Origin: Pseudomonas sp. JQ170C
GTDB taxonomy: Bacteria; Pseudomonadota; Gammaproteobacteria; Pseudomonadales; Pseudomonadaceae
Assembly: GCF_035581345.1 (NCBI RefSeq)
Contig: NZ_CP141608.1
Location: 1,952,501-2,016,500 of the forward strand
Reading direction: 5' to 3'
Length of the DNA: 64,000 nt
The notes under the pieces are model-generated. The model saw only the letters and a list, made by a program, of their open reading frames with translations. It ran no database searches and was not told the DNA's origin. Shown here piece after piece: positions 21,167-28,754 of the stretch; position 1 is the first letter of the stretch; every line of letters starts with the position of its first letter. Position numbers and translations under genes: made by a program.

Positions 21167-22789
21167 TCAGAGCGCCTTGGCCCAGTCACGTAGCAGGTAC
21201 TTCTGGATCTTGCCGGTGGAGGTTTTCGGCAACTCGCTGAAGATCACGGTCTTGGGCAACTTGAAGCCCGCCAGGTGCTCGCGGCAGAAGCTGATGATCT
21301 CGGTGTCGCGGGTCTGCTCGAAACCGGCCTTGAGGGTGATATAGGCGCAGGGTGTCTCGCCCCACTTTTCGTCCGGACGGGCCACCACGGCGGCCTCGAA
21401 CACAGCCGGGTGCTTGTAGAGGGTGTCTTCCACCTCGATGGTGGAAATGTTCTCGCCACCGGAAATGATGATGTCCTTGAGCCGGTCCTTGATCTCGACA
21501 TAACCGTCGGCATGCCACACCGCCAGGTCGCCGGTGTGGAACCAGCCGCCGCGGAAGGCTTCGGCCGTGGCTTCGGGGTTTTTCAGGTAACCCTTCATCA
21601 CGGTGTTGCCGCGCATGAAGATCTCGCCCAGGGTGTTGCCGTCGCGCTGCACCGGCTCCAGGGTCTGTGGGTCGGCGACCATGAGGCCTTCAAGAGTGGG
21701 GTAGCGCACGCCCTGGCGGGATTTGATCCGGGCCCGCTCGGCCAATGGCTGCTCGTCCCACTCGGCGTGCCAGGCACAGACGGTCACCGGGCCATAGACC
21801 TCGGTCAGGCCGTACACGTGGGTGACCTTGATGCCCATCTCTTCCACCGCGCCAATCACTTTGGCGGGTGGTGCCGCGCCGGCCACCATGGCATTGACGG
21901 GATGGTCGATGGCCGCCTTGGCCGACTCGGGCATGTTGATCAGGGCATTGAGCACGATGGGCGCGCCGCACAGGTGGGTGACCTGGTGTTCGCGGATCAG
22001 GGTGAGGATCTTCTGGGGGTCGACCCGGCGCAGGAATACATGGGTGCCGGCCAGGGCGGTAACGGTCCAGGGGTAGCACCAGCCGTTGCAGTGGAACATC
22101 GGCAGGGTCCACAGGTACACCGGATGGTTGCCCATGGCCCAAGTCATCTGGTTGCCCAGCGCGTTGAGGTAGGCGCCGCGGTGATGGTAGACCACACCCT
22201 TGGGGTTGCCGGTGGTGCCGGAGGTGTAGTTCAGCGAGATGGCCTGCCACTCGTCCTCGGGCCAGTGCCAGGCGAAGTCAGGGTCGCCTTCGGCCAGGAA
22301 GGCCTCGTAGTCCAGGTCACTGACGGCCTGGCCCTCGCCGTATTCCGGATCGTCGACATCGACCACCAGCGGCGGGTATTCCATCAGCGCCAGGGCGCCT
22401 TCGATCACTTTGTGGAACTCGCGGTCGGTGATCAGCACCTTGGCCTCGCCATGCTCGAGCATGAAGGCAATGGCCTCGGCGTCCAGGCGCACGTTCAGGG
22501 CATTGAGCACCGCGCCGATCATCGGCACGCCGAAGTGCGCTTCAAGCATCGCCGGAATATTGGGCAGCATCACCGCGACGGTGTCGCCCTGGTCGATGCC
22601 GCGTCCGGCCAGGGCACTGGCCAGGCGACGGGAGCGTTCATAGGTCTGTTGCCAGTTGCGCCGGATGGCGCCGTGAATCACCGCCGGGTAGTGGCCATAG
22701 ACCGCCGCCGTGCGTTCGATGAAACTCAAGGGGCTCAGGGCCTGGTGATTGACAGGGGCGGGCGCCAGGCCCTGGGAGAAGATCGACAT
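21167..22789 (-). CDS. AMP-forming acyl-CoA synthetase (DmdB-like)
   Basis: A 540-residue adenylate-forming ligase that activates a carboxylic acid to its CoA thioester through an acyl-adenylate. The P-loop YTSGTTGNPKGVVYHHRG, the A5-type motif YGLTEVYGPV, the hinge GWFHTGDLAV and KDIIISGGENIS are visible, as is the catalytic Lys in KTSTGKIQK near the C-terminus. I start it at the ATG at 22789 (MSIFSQGLAP), which has AGGAAC upstream. Medium-chain, methylthiopropionate or branched substrates are all possible. Transcribed divergently from the bfiS-like kinase and presumably co-expressed with the acyl-CoA dehydrogenase. Confidence 0.9.
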   Translation of the reverse strand: MSIFSQGLAPAPVNHQALSPLSFIERTAAVYGHYPAVIHGAIRRNWQQTYERSRRLASALAGRGIDQGDTVAVMLPNIPAMLEAHFGVPMIGAVLNALNVRLDAEAIAFMLEHGEAKVLITDREFHKVIEGALALMEYPPLVVDVDDPEYGEGQAVSDLDYEAFLAEGDPDFAWHWPEDEWQAISLNYTSGTTGNPKGVVYHHRGAYLNALGNQMTWAMGNHPVYLWTLPMFHCNGWCYPWTVTALAGTHVFLRRVDPQKILTLIREHQVTHLCGAPIVLNALINMPESAKAAIDHPVNAMVAGAAPPAKVIGAVEEMGIKVTHVYGLTEVYGPVTVCAWHAEWDEQPLAERARIKSRQGVRYPTLEGLMVADPQTLEPVQRDGNTLGEIFMRGNTVMKGYLKNPEATAEAFRGGWFHTGDLAVWHADGYVEIKDRLKDIIISGGENISTIEVEDTLYKHPAVFEAAVVARPDEKWGETPCAYITLKAGFEQTRDTEIISFCREHLAGFKLPKTVIFSELPKTSTGKIQKYLLRDWAKAL

Positions 22790-22888
22790 GCAATGTTCCT
22801 GTGCAGGGAGTCGGCGCGTGGCGCAGTACAACTCCCGGTGGCTGATTGTTAGCTCTGATCAGGTGTCGTGAAGGGCGGGCCCTTCGCT

Positions 22889-22907
22889 GTCACGTTTTTT
22901 ACGTGAA
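22889..22907. promoter_or_regulatory. Palindromic operator candidate in the divergent promoter region
   Basis: GTCACGTTTTTTACGTGAAAC contains perfect arms TCACGT and ACGTGA around a TTTTT centre. It lies 100-120 bases upstream of the acyl-CoA synthetase start. ACGT-centred palindromes of this kind are operators for regulators of acyl-CoA catabolism in related bacteria. Confidence 0.4.
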
Positions 22908-22911
22908 ACGC

Positions 22912-22958
22912 TATGGTACTTGGAAGATAGACTATAGCAATATAGTAGAAGTACCATA
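22912..22958. promoter_or_regulatory. Nested inverted repeats between acyl-CoA synthetase and bfiS-like gene
   Basis: Outer arms TATGGTACTT (22912-22921) and AAGTACCATA (22949-22958) are perfect. Nested inside are ACTATA and TATAGT (22931-22946) around GCAA. The TATAGT/TATAGC elements could be -10 boxes in both directions. The symmetric design suggests an operator controlling the divergent pair. Confidence 0.5.
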
Positions 22959-22978
22959 TACGGCTTCGAGGTTACCCT

Positions 22979-24793
22979 TTGACTGCTCCCATGACGCCCC
23001 CCTTGCTCACCTGCGACCCACAGCCCAGCTTGCTCCTGGACGCCTCTGCAGCCGTGCTGGCGGTCAACCCGGCGCTGCAGGCCATGCTCGGCCCCTGGCC
23101 CGAACGTTCGGTGGACTATTGGCTACCGAGCAATTTCCCGGCGCTGGTCACTGCCTGCCTGAGCCAGGCGCGGGCCATCAGTGATGTCGAAGCATCGGTG
23201 GCCGGGCGCATCCTGCTCTGGACTTTCATCCCCACCGGCACCGATCAGGTGCTGGCGCGCTGCCGTGATGCCACAGCCGAGCGCCTGGCTGAACGCGAGG
23301 CCAGCCAGGCGCGGCGCCTGTATCGGCTGATTACCGAGAACACCACCGACCTGATTTCTCGACACAGCCCCGATGGCTGTTTTCTGGATGCTTCGCCTGC
23401 CTCCTACCGTTTGCTCGGGTATTGGCCCGAGGAGCTGCGCGGGGTGCCGGTGCAGTCGCTGTTCCATCAGCAGGACCGCCAGCAATCGCTCGCGCAGGCC
23501 GCCCAGGCCCTGGAGCAGGACGGCTACCAGACCATGACCTGCCGGGTGCGTCATCGGGACGGTCGGTACCTGTGGTTCGAGATCGCCAGCCGCGCCATTC
23601 GCGAGACCTACACCGGTGCAGTGGTAGAGATCGTCAGCGTCTCGCGGGACATCAGCGTGCGGATCGAGGCCCAGGAAAACCGTCGACGGCTGGCCGAAGT
23701 GGTGGAGGCCAATACCGACCTTGTGCTGTTTACCGACCGTGACGGGCGCCTGAGTTACCTCAATGGTTCGGCGCGCCGGGCGCTGGGGTTGCAGGACGTC
23801 GATGCGCTGCCGTTGTTGCAGGCCCTGCTGGACCCGGCCCTGCAGCAACGGCTGGACCGCGAAGGCTGGCAATGCGCCGAGCAAGGCGGGGTCTGGCACG
23901 CCGAGACGCGGTTGATACCCTGGCAGGGCACTGCGGCGTTTCCCGTGTCGCTGGTGCTGCTGGCCCATCGCGGCACGGGCGGCGAGCGCTACTACTCGTT
24001 GGTGGCGCGCGACATGACCGAGCGTGAACTGCGCGAGAGCCAGCAACGGCGCCACCAGGACGAACTGGCCCACAGCGCGCGGTTGGTCACCTTGGGCGAA
24101 CTGGCCTCGGGGATTGCCCATGAGATCAACCAGCCGTTGGCGGCGGTGGTCAACTATGCCGGTGCCAGCCAGCGTTACCTGCAGGCCCTGGACCGTGATC
24201 CGCAGGCCGCGCACCGGGTGTCCCAGGGGTTGCAACGCATCAGTGAGCAGGCCACCCACGCCGCCGAAGTGATCAAGCGCCTGCGTGCCTTTTTGCGCAA
24301 GGAGCCTCGGCGCCTGCAGGCCTTGCGCGTGGGCGATGTGGCCACAGAGGCGGTGCGGCTGTGCGACTGGGAGGCCAGCCGCGATCAGGTGAGCATCGTG
24401 CTGCAGATCGCCGATTCGCTGGCCTCGGTGTATGCCGATCGGGTGCTGCTCGAACAGGTGTTGCTTAACCTGCTGCGCAACGCCATCGATGCCAACCGCG
24501 AGCAGCACTCAGGGCAACCCTCGCGTATCGTGCTCAGCGCAGCACTGGTCGCAGGGCAGGTGCAGATCGACGTGAGTGACCAGGGCCCGGGTGTGGCACC
24601 CGACCGCCTGGATGGTATTTTCACCCCCTTCACCACCAGCAAGCCGGAAGGCCTGGGCCTTGGCTTGAGCATGAGCCGCAGTATCATCGAGGGCTTTGGC
24701 GGCACCTTGCAGGCGCAGCCGGGCGAGGCGGGCGGGTTGATTTTGAGTTGTCGGCTGTCGGCGGTGGCCGGTTCCGCGATTGAGGATGTGTAA
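22979..24793 (+). CDS. bfiS: Cytoplasmic PAS-domain sensor histidine kinase (BfiS-like)
   Basis: A 604-residue kinase with no membrane segment. An N-terminal PAS-like part (about 10-100) is followed by two PAS domains (about 110-235, with SRHSPDGCFLDASPASYRLL and a PAC-like VVEIVSVSRDIS; and about 240-350). The DHp region has phospho-acceptor His381 in GIAHEINQPLAAVVNYAG. The catalytic domain has LLNLLRNAIDAN, DQGPGV and GLGLGLSMSRSI. A TTG start at 22979 is favoured by GAGG seven bases upstream; an ATG at 22991 is the alternative. Its TAA overlaps the next ATG. Neighbours match P. aeruginosa bfiS (PA4197), a biofilm-initiation kinase, by recalled gene order. Confidence 0.8.
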   Translation: MTAPMTPPLLTCDPQPSLLLDASAAVLAVNPALQAMLGPWPERSVDYWLPSNFPALVTACLSQARAISDVEASVAGRILLWTFIPTGTDQVLARCRDATAERLAEREASQARRLYRLITENTTDLISRHSPDGCFLDASPASYRLLGYWPEELRGVPVQSLFHQQDRQQSLAQAAQALEQDGYQTMTCRVRHRDGRYLWFEIASRAIRETYTGAVVEIVSVSRDISVRIEAQENRRRLAEVVEANTDLVLFTDRDGRLSYLNGSARRALGLQDVDALPLLQALLDPALQQRLDREGWQCAEQGGVWHAETRLIPWQGTAAFPVSLVLLAHRGTGGERYYSLVARDMTERELRESQQRRHQDELAHSARLVTLGELASGIAHEINQPLAAVVNYAGASQRYLQALDRDPQAAHRVSQGLQRISEQATHAAEVIKRLRAFLRKEPRRLQALRVGDVATEAVRLCDWEASRDQVSIVLQIADSLASVYADRVLLEQVLLNLLRNAIDANREQHSGQPSRIVLSAALVAGQVQIDVSDQGPGVAPDRLDGIFTPFTTSKPEGLGLGLSMSRSIIEGFGGTLQAQPGEAGGLILSCRLSAVAGSAIEDV

Positions 24794-25419
24794 TGCAGCA
24801 ACCGAAAGTCTATGTGGTCGACGACGACCAGGGCATGCTCGACTCCACGGTCTGGCTGCTGGAGTCGGTGGGTATCCAGGCGCTGCCCTTCACCAGCGGC
24901 CAGGCGTTTTTGAATGCCTGTGACGGGCACCTGCCCGCTTGCGTGCTGCTGGATGTGCGCATGCCGGGGATGGGCGGGCTGGGTGTTCAGGAAGCCTTGC
25001 GCGGGCGCGGCGTCGAGTTGCCGGTGATCTTTCTGAGCGGCCATGCCGATGTACCGATCGTGGTGCGGGCGTTCAAGGCGGGCGCCTGTGACTTCATTGA
25101 AAAACCCTACAACGACCAGCTGTTGCTGGATGCGGTCCAGTCTGCGCTCGATCAATCTTCCCAGACCCTTGCCGGCAGCGGGCCGCGTGACCAGGTGCAG
25201 GTGCGGATCGACAGCCTGACCCCGCGTGAGCGCGACGTGTTCGTGCCGCTGGTGCAGGGGTTCAGCAACCGGGAAATTGCCGAGCAGCTTGAAATCAGCG
25301 TGAAGACCGTCGACCTCTACCGGGCGCGGGTGATGAAACGCATGGAGGCAGAGACATTGCCTGCCTTGGTGGGAATGGCGATTGCCTGTGGAGTGGTGCA
25401 GGCATTGAGCTTGCGCTGA
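24793..25419 (+). CDS. bfiR: FixJ/NarL-type response regulator (BfiR-like)
   Basis: A 208-residue regulator with a receiver domain (about 1-120) carrying the acidic cluster Asp10-Asp12 and phospho-acceptor Asp54 (CVLLDVRMPGMGG). The conserved Thr/Ser position is FLSGHAD and the Lys is in FIEKPYN. A LuxR-type helix-turn-helix follows (about 140-200: LTPRERDVFVPLVQG, SNREIAEQLEISVKTVDLYR). It overlaps the kinase stop (TAATG), making a cognate pair. Gene order supports identity with P. aeruginosa bfiR. The targets are not visible; the divergent acyl-CoA genes are a plausible candidate. Confidence 0.8.
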   Translation: MQQPKVYVVDDDQGMLDSTVWLLESVGIQALPFTSGQAFLNACDGHLPACVLLDVRMPGMGGLGVQEALRGRGVELPVIFLSGHADVPIVVRAFKAGACDFIEKPYNDQLLLDAVQSALDQSSQTLAGSGPRDQVQVRIDSLTPRERDVFVPLVQGFSNREIAEQLEISVKTVDLYRARVMKRMEAETLPALVGMAIACGVVQALSLR

Positions 25420-25424
25420 CGGGA

Positions 25425-25504
25425 GTAGGAGCGGGCTTGCCCCGCGATCGGCCTTGAACCGTGTGCAGGATTGAAGGCCGATCGCGGGGCAAGCCCGCTC
25501 CTAC
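25425..25504. repeat. Inverted REP pair (REPIN)
   Basis: Arms starting GTAGGAGCGGGCTTGCCCCG at 25425 and ending CCGCTCCTAC at 25504, extended by GATCGGCCTT/AAGGCCGATC. It separates the convergent bfiR-like and DUF883 genes, GTAGGAG ends outward. Confidence 0.9.
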
Positions 25505-25505
25505 C

Positions 25506-25826
25506 TCAGGGGCGACGTCCCAGCAGCAAGCCCACCACCAATCCGAATCCCGCCGAAATCGCGACGGTCTGCCACGGGTGACCACCGATGTAGTCCTGGG
25601 TGGCATCGACCACCGGCTGGGCCTTGTTGCGCACATTCCCGACCGATTCGCGCGCCTGCTTGAGCTTCAGGCCGATCTGGGCACGCAGCGTGTCGGCGTC
25701 TTCGCCCACCAGCTTGGCGCTGTCCTGGAGCAGTTTTTCCGATTCTTCGATCAACGCCTGCAGTTCGCTGAACGCCTGGTCCTTGATTTGCTCAGCTTCG
25801 GCTTGCACGGTGTTTTTCCTGGCCAT
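25506..25826 (-). CDS. ElaB/YqjD/DUF883-family membrane-anchored protein
   Basis: A 106-residue protein. The first 75 residues are an amphipathic, probably coiled-coil stretch (AEAEQIKDQAFSELQALIEE, then KLLQDSAKLVGEDADTLR). A C-terminal membrane segment follows (VAISAGFGLVVGLLLGRRP). This is the layout of the ElaB/YqjD family, inner-membrane tail-anchored proteins that bind ribosomes in stationary phase in E. coli. The glycine-zipper-like tail is intact. The start is the ATG at 25826 with GAGGAAG upstream. Sequence alone does not show the function in pseudomonads. Confidence 0.85.
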   Translation of the reverse strand: MARKNTVQAEAEQIKDQAFSELQALIEESEKLLQDSAKLVGEDADTLRAQIGLKLKQARESVGNVRNKAQPVVDATQDYIGGHPWQTVAISAGFGLVVGLLLGRRP

Positions 25827-25958
25827 GGACACTTCCTCGTCAGTTGATGGGCATTGAACAGTGGATGCCGCCGGGTGCGGAAAGTTGCAGCGGTTTGTAG
25901 GGCTGTGGCGGCTACAGTGTAAGATAGCGCCTATTTTTCAGCGGCAGGACACCCCCTC

Positions 25959-26213
25959 ATGAGTTTCAATCTGGCCAACAAGAGTTTCGCCGAACGGGCG
26001 CAGATCGAGGACGAGAAAGCACGTCTGTTCGAGCTCTGGCAGACCAACCTGGGCAAGGCCAAGGGCGAGGCCGCCCGGCTGATTGCCGAAAAGCCCCGGC
26101 GCAAGGGCAAGTGGGCCGAATGGGTTCGCGCCGAACTGGACGGCATGTCGCCGCCCGAGTTCGCCAACATGGTGCGCAGTGAAGTCAACAAGCTGATGGC
26201 CGCGGCCAAGTAA
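25959..26213 (+). CDS. Conserved small hypothetical protein (84 residues)
   Basis: A short, highly charged, probably soluble protein with no signal peptide (MSFNLANKSFAERAQIEDEK at the start). It looks helical throughout, with a basic middle (EKPRRKGKWAEWVRAELDG) and an acidic/basic alternating pattern. AGCGGCAGGACACCCCC lies before the ATG. I do not recognise a named domain. It lies alone between the DUF883 gene (divergent) and the fecI operon. Good codon use and the ribosome site support it as real. Confidence 0.7.
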   Translation: MSFNLANKSFAERAQIEDEKARLFELWQTNLGKAKGEAARLIAEKPRRKGKWAEWVRAELDGMSPPEFANMVRSEVNKLMAAAK

Positions 26214-26224
26214 CCGTGCGTTGA

Positions 26225-26246
26225 GCCGTGGCGAGCCCGCCACGGC
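26225..26246 (+). terminator. Hairpin after the 84-residue gene
   Basis: GCCGTGGCG and CGCCACGGC form a perfect nine-base stem with a four-base loop eleven bases after the stop codon. No T tract follows, so terminator function is uncertain. Confidence 0.35.
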
Positions 26247-26363
26247 GATCTCCCAGGTCTTGCGTGGTGCATCAGGCGAGCGGGCCTGGGCACGGCTGGG
26301 CAGGTGGGCAAAGTGGTTTCAGTGGGGCAAATGCACGGCGACGTTGAAAGCCGTTGACGTTAT

Positions 26364-26386
26364 GAACGATACTGTTTCTCATTAAC
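26364..26386 (+). promoter_or_regulatory. Fur-box-like site upstream of fecI
   Basis: GAACGATACTGTTTCTCATT followed by AAC lies about 40 bases before the sigma-factor ATG. The TTCTCATTA half matches Fur sites of pseudomonads well and the GATA half is present, so iron repression of the fecIR pair is likely. Confidence 0.5.
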
Positions 26387-26423
26387 GTCTGACTTCCGTT
26401 CCCAAGGCCCATCGAATTCCTCC

Positions 26424-26942
26424 ATGTTGACGTCTCCCGTGTCCGGGCTGCTTGCCAGCTTCCAGGAACATTACGATGACCTGCTGCAGTTCCTGACCCG
26501 GCGCATGAGCGACCGTCAGCGTGCGGCCGACGTGGCGCAGGAAACCTACCTCAAACTGGTCAAGATCGAGCAACAGGACCTGCCTGTGCTGCACGCGCGC
26601 AGCTTCATTTTCCGCGTGGCCGGGAACCTGGCCATCGATACCCTGCGGCGCGAGCAGCGCCTGGCCGGCAACCTCGATGACAGCGAGGCGGCGCGCGAGG
26701 TGCCGTGCCCGGCGCCCGCCCCCGAGGCGGCCCTGCTGGCCCGCGAGCGTCTCGAACAACTGGATGAGGCGCTGCTGCAGTTATCGCCCAATGCCCGTCA
26801 GGCGCTGTTGCTCAACCGTGTCGAGGGCCTGACCCAGGCGCAAATCGCACAACAACTGGGCGTTTCCGAGAGCATGGTGGCAAAATACATCGGCCAGGCC
26901 CTGCGCCACTGCCGCGACTGGCTCAAACACAACCATGATTGA
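26424..26942 (+). CDS. FecI-like ECF RNA polymerase sigma factor
   Basis: A 172-residue iron-starvation-type sigma factor. Region 2 (about 14-80) has LTRRMSDRQRAADVAQETYL and the -10-recognition helix SFIFRVAGNLAIDTLRRE. Region 4 (about 110-165) has LLNRVEGLTQAQIAQQLGVS and ESMVAKYIGQALRHC. Such factors direct transcription of a cognate TonB receptor when FecR relays the surface signal. The gene overlaps fecR by eight bases. The nearest receptor (28755-31187) carries the STN signalling domain, fitting a complete cell-surface signalling system. Confidence 0.93.
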   Translation: MLTSPVSGLLASFQEHYDDLLQFLTRRMSDRQRAADVAQETYLKLVKIEQQDLPVLHARSFIFRVAGNLAIDTLRREQRLAGNLDDSEAAREVPCPAPAPEAALLARERLEQLDEALLQLSPNARQALLLNRVEGLTQAQIAQQLGVSESMVAKYIGQALRHCRDWLKHNHD

Positions 26943-27813
26943 TGCCCTCCCCATGCCTGCACCGCAGCCGATCAGCGATATCTCCGACGATGCCCTCGAC
27001 TGGCAGGTGTTGCTGCATTCAGGCAACGCCACTGATGCCGACCGTGAGCGTTACCTGCGTTGGCGCACCCTCAGCCCCGGGCATACGCAGGCGGCGCTGG
27101 AAGCCGAAGCCTTGTGGGGCGATCTGGGCCAGACCCGGGCAGCCGCTGAGCTGACTGTGCCTGCGCCGCGTCGCCGTCGCTGGGGTTCGGCCCTGGCGGC
27201 ATCGCTGGTGCTGGCGCTGGTGGGGTATGGCGGCTGGCAGCAGGCACCGGCCTTGCTCGCCGATTACCACACCGCGGTGGGTCAGCAGCAGCGTATTACC
27301 CTGGCCGATGGCTCGCATGTGCTGCTCAACAGCGCCAGTGCGTTATCGGTGGATTTCACCGATGGCCAGCGGCGGGTGATGCTCAAGGCGGGTGAGGCGT
27401 TGTTTGAGCCTGCCAGTGATCCGCGTCCGTTCGTGGTCGATGCCGGTGGTGAGCCGGTGCAGGGGAGCGGGGCGGTGTTCAGTGTGCGTCGCGACGGCAG
27501 CGGTAGCCGGGTTGTGATTGCCCAGGGTGAGGCGCAGGTGGGGGACCGGGTGTTGCAGGCCACCCCGGATGCGCGGGCGCTGACGGCCTGGCAGCGGGGC
27601 AAGCTGATTTTCAATGGCAAGCCGTTGCGTGAGGTGCTGGCTGAGCTTGAGCGTTATCAGCATGGGCGCATTGTGTTGTCGGATCAGCAGTTGGGGGCGA
27701 TGCAGGTCAGTGGGGTGTTCGACCTGGATGATCCGCAAGGGTTGTTGCGTACGCTGGAGCAGCGGTATGCGCTCAAGGTCACCTATCTGCCCTGGCTGGC
27801 CGTGGTGTATTGA
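26935..27813 (+). CDS. FecR-like transmembrane sigma regulator
   Basis: A 292-residue protein with the FecR layout. The cytoplasmic sigma-binding domain (about 1-75) contains WQVLLHSGNATDADRERYLR. A single membrane segment is at about 85-102 (SALAASLVLALVGYGGW). The periplasmic FecR domain (about 110-210) includes LADGSHVLLNSASALSVDF and RRVMLKAGEALFEPA, and the C-terminal part (WQRGKLIFNGKPLREVLAEL) contacts the receptor's STN domain. It overlaps the sigma gene, so the two are translated together. A 940-base repeat region separates it from the receptor. Confidence 0.92.
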   Translation: MIDALPMPAPQPISDISDDALDWQVLLHSGNATDADRERYLRWRTLSPGHTQAALEAEALWGDLGQTRAAAELTVPAPRRRRWGSALAASLVLALVGYGGWQQAPALLADYHTAVGQQQRITLADGSHVLLNSASALSVDFTDGQRRVMLKAGEALFEPASDPRPFVVDAGGEPVQGSGAVFSVRRDGSGSRVVIAQGEAQVGDRVLQATPDARALTAWQRGKLIFNGKPLREVLAELERYQHGRIVLSDQQLGAMQVSGVFDLDDPQGLLRTLEQRYALKVTYLPWLAVVY

Positions 27814-27822
27814 CCGGCTTGT

Positions 27823-28125
27823 GTAGGAGCGGGCTTGCCCCGCGATGGCCCCTGAGTCGTGCACATCGGGTAGGACCATCACCGGCCTCGCGATGAGGTG
27901 TTGGTATGGGTGGTCTTATCCATTGGCCAAGGTGACGCTGATTCACCTTTGCGCCCTTACGGCGCCTTACTTTGGCAGTCGCCCCAAAGTAAGCAAAGGG
28001 CTTGCCCCACCAGGGGTTCTGCGCTGCGCTTCGAGTCCCCTCACTGGTTAACGGGGCAGGTGGATCAAAAGCCAGATCAAGATCAAGTGCACAATTCGCT
28101 GCGCTCTTGCTGGTCTGCGCTGTCT
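27823..28125. repeat. Long intergenic repeat, copy 1
   Basis: A 303-base unit opens with a REP element (GTAGGAGCGGGCTTGCCCCG) and holds a strong hairpin with arms CTTACTTTGG and CCAAAGTAAG (27966-27993). It ends in GCACAATTCGCTGCGCTC and GCGCTGTCT. A second copy follows directly. No gene is supported within it; open frames here are by-products of the repeat. Confidence 0.85.
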
Positions 28126-28549
28126 GTAGGAGCGGGCTTGCCCCGCGATGGCCCCCGAGTCGTGCACATCGGGTAGGACCATCACCGGCCTCGCGATGAG
28201 GTGTTGGTGTTGGTGGTCTTATCCATTGGCTAGGGTGACGCTGAATCACCTTTGCGCCCTTACGGCGCCTTACTTTGGCAAACGCCCCAAAGTAAGCAAA
28301 GGGCTTGCCCCACCAGGGGCTCTGCGCTTCGCTGCGAGTCCCCTCACTGCGGTGTCGCTACGGGGCATTGCGAGCTACGCGTTGCAAGCAACGCTACGCT
28401 TCGCATCTTCGGCATTCGCCGAAGGCGCTGCGCGCTAGCCCCTCCACGACACCTCCGTTCGGCCCTTCTGGTTAACGGGGCAGGTAGATCAAGATCAAAA
28501 GCACAATTCGCTGCGCTCTTGCTGGCCAGCGCTGTACTTTTGGGCTGCT
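28126..28549. repeat. Long intergenic repeat, copy 2, with 121-base insertion
   Basis: This is a direct tandem copy of 27823-28125, nearly identical over the REP, the CTTACTTTGG hairpin (28269-28296) and the GCACAATTCGCTGCGCTC end. It carries about 121 extra bases (28349-28469) between CCCTCACT and GGTTAACGGGGCAGG. The extra part is rich in GCTACG-type short inverted words. Confidence 0.85.
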
Positions 28550-28640
28550 GTAGGAGCGGGCTTGCCCCGCGATGGCCCTTGAATCTTGCCGATACGTGCA
28601 TTCCAGGCAGGGACCCATCGCGGGGCAAGCCCGCTCCTAC
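28550..28640. repeat. Inverted REP pair (REPIN) before the aerobactin-type receptor
   Basis: GTAGGAGCGGGCTTGCCCCG at 28550 and the inverted arm ending at 28640 frame a 40-base centre. It closes the repeat block 27823-28640. Confidence 0.9.
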
Positions 28641-28713
28641 GGTTGGTTTGAAAATAATTTCACTTTCGTACTGCAAGTTCTTCTTCGCCAAATCGTCGTA
28701 GTGAGACTGATCA

Positions 28714-28731
28714 GTAATTCATTCTCATTTG
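28714..28731 (+). promoter_or_regulatory. Fur-box-like site upstream of the aerobactin-type receptor
   Basis: Read on the minus strand, CAAATGAGAATGAATTAC matches the Fur hexamer array (AATGATAATGATT). It lies about 25 bases before the GTG start. It gives the receptor its own iron control, separate from the fecIR promoter. Confidence 0.45.
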
Positions 28732-28754
28732 TACCCTTTGCCTGGAAGAAAACA

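Noticed and set aside
19521..22852. Very long antisense frames (607 and 525 codons) opposite the acyl-CoA genes
   Set aside because: Antisense frames stay open in GC-rich DNA with strong codon bias. The minus-strand products have clear family motifs and the antisense ones do not. The same applies to 9380-10354, 15132-16196 and 41179-43122.
27823..28640. CRISPR array or insertion sequence in the repeat block
   Set aside because: There are only two long direct copies with no regular spacers, no cas genes, no transposase and no clear terminal inverted repeats for an IS.
28572..28754. N-terminal extension of the aerobactin-type receptor upstream of 28755
   Set aside because: The extra 61 codons translate a REP pair and promoter DNA. 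The GTG at 28755 has a ribosome site and begins a normal signal peptide.
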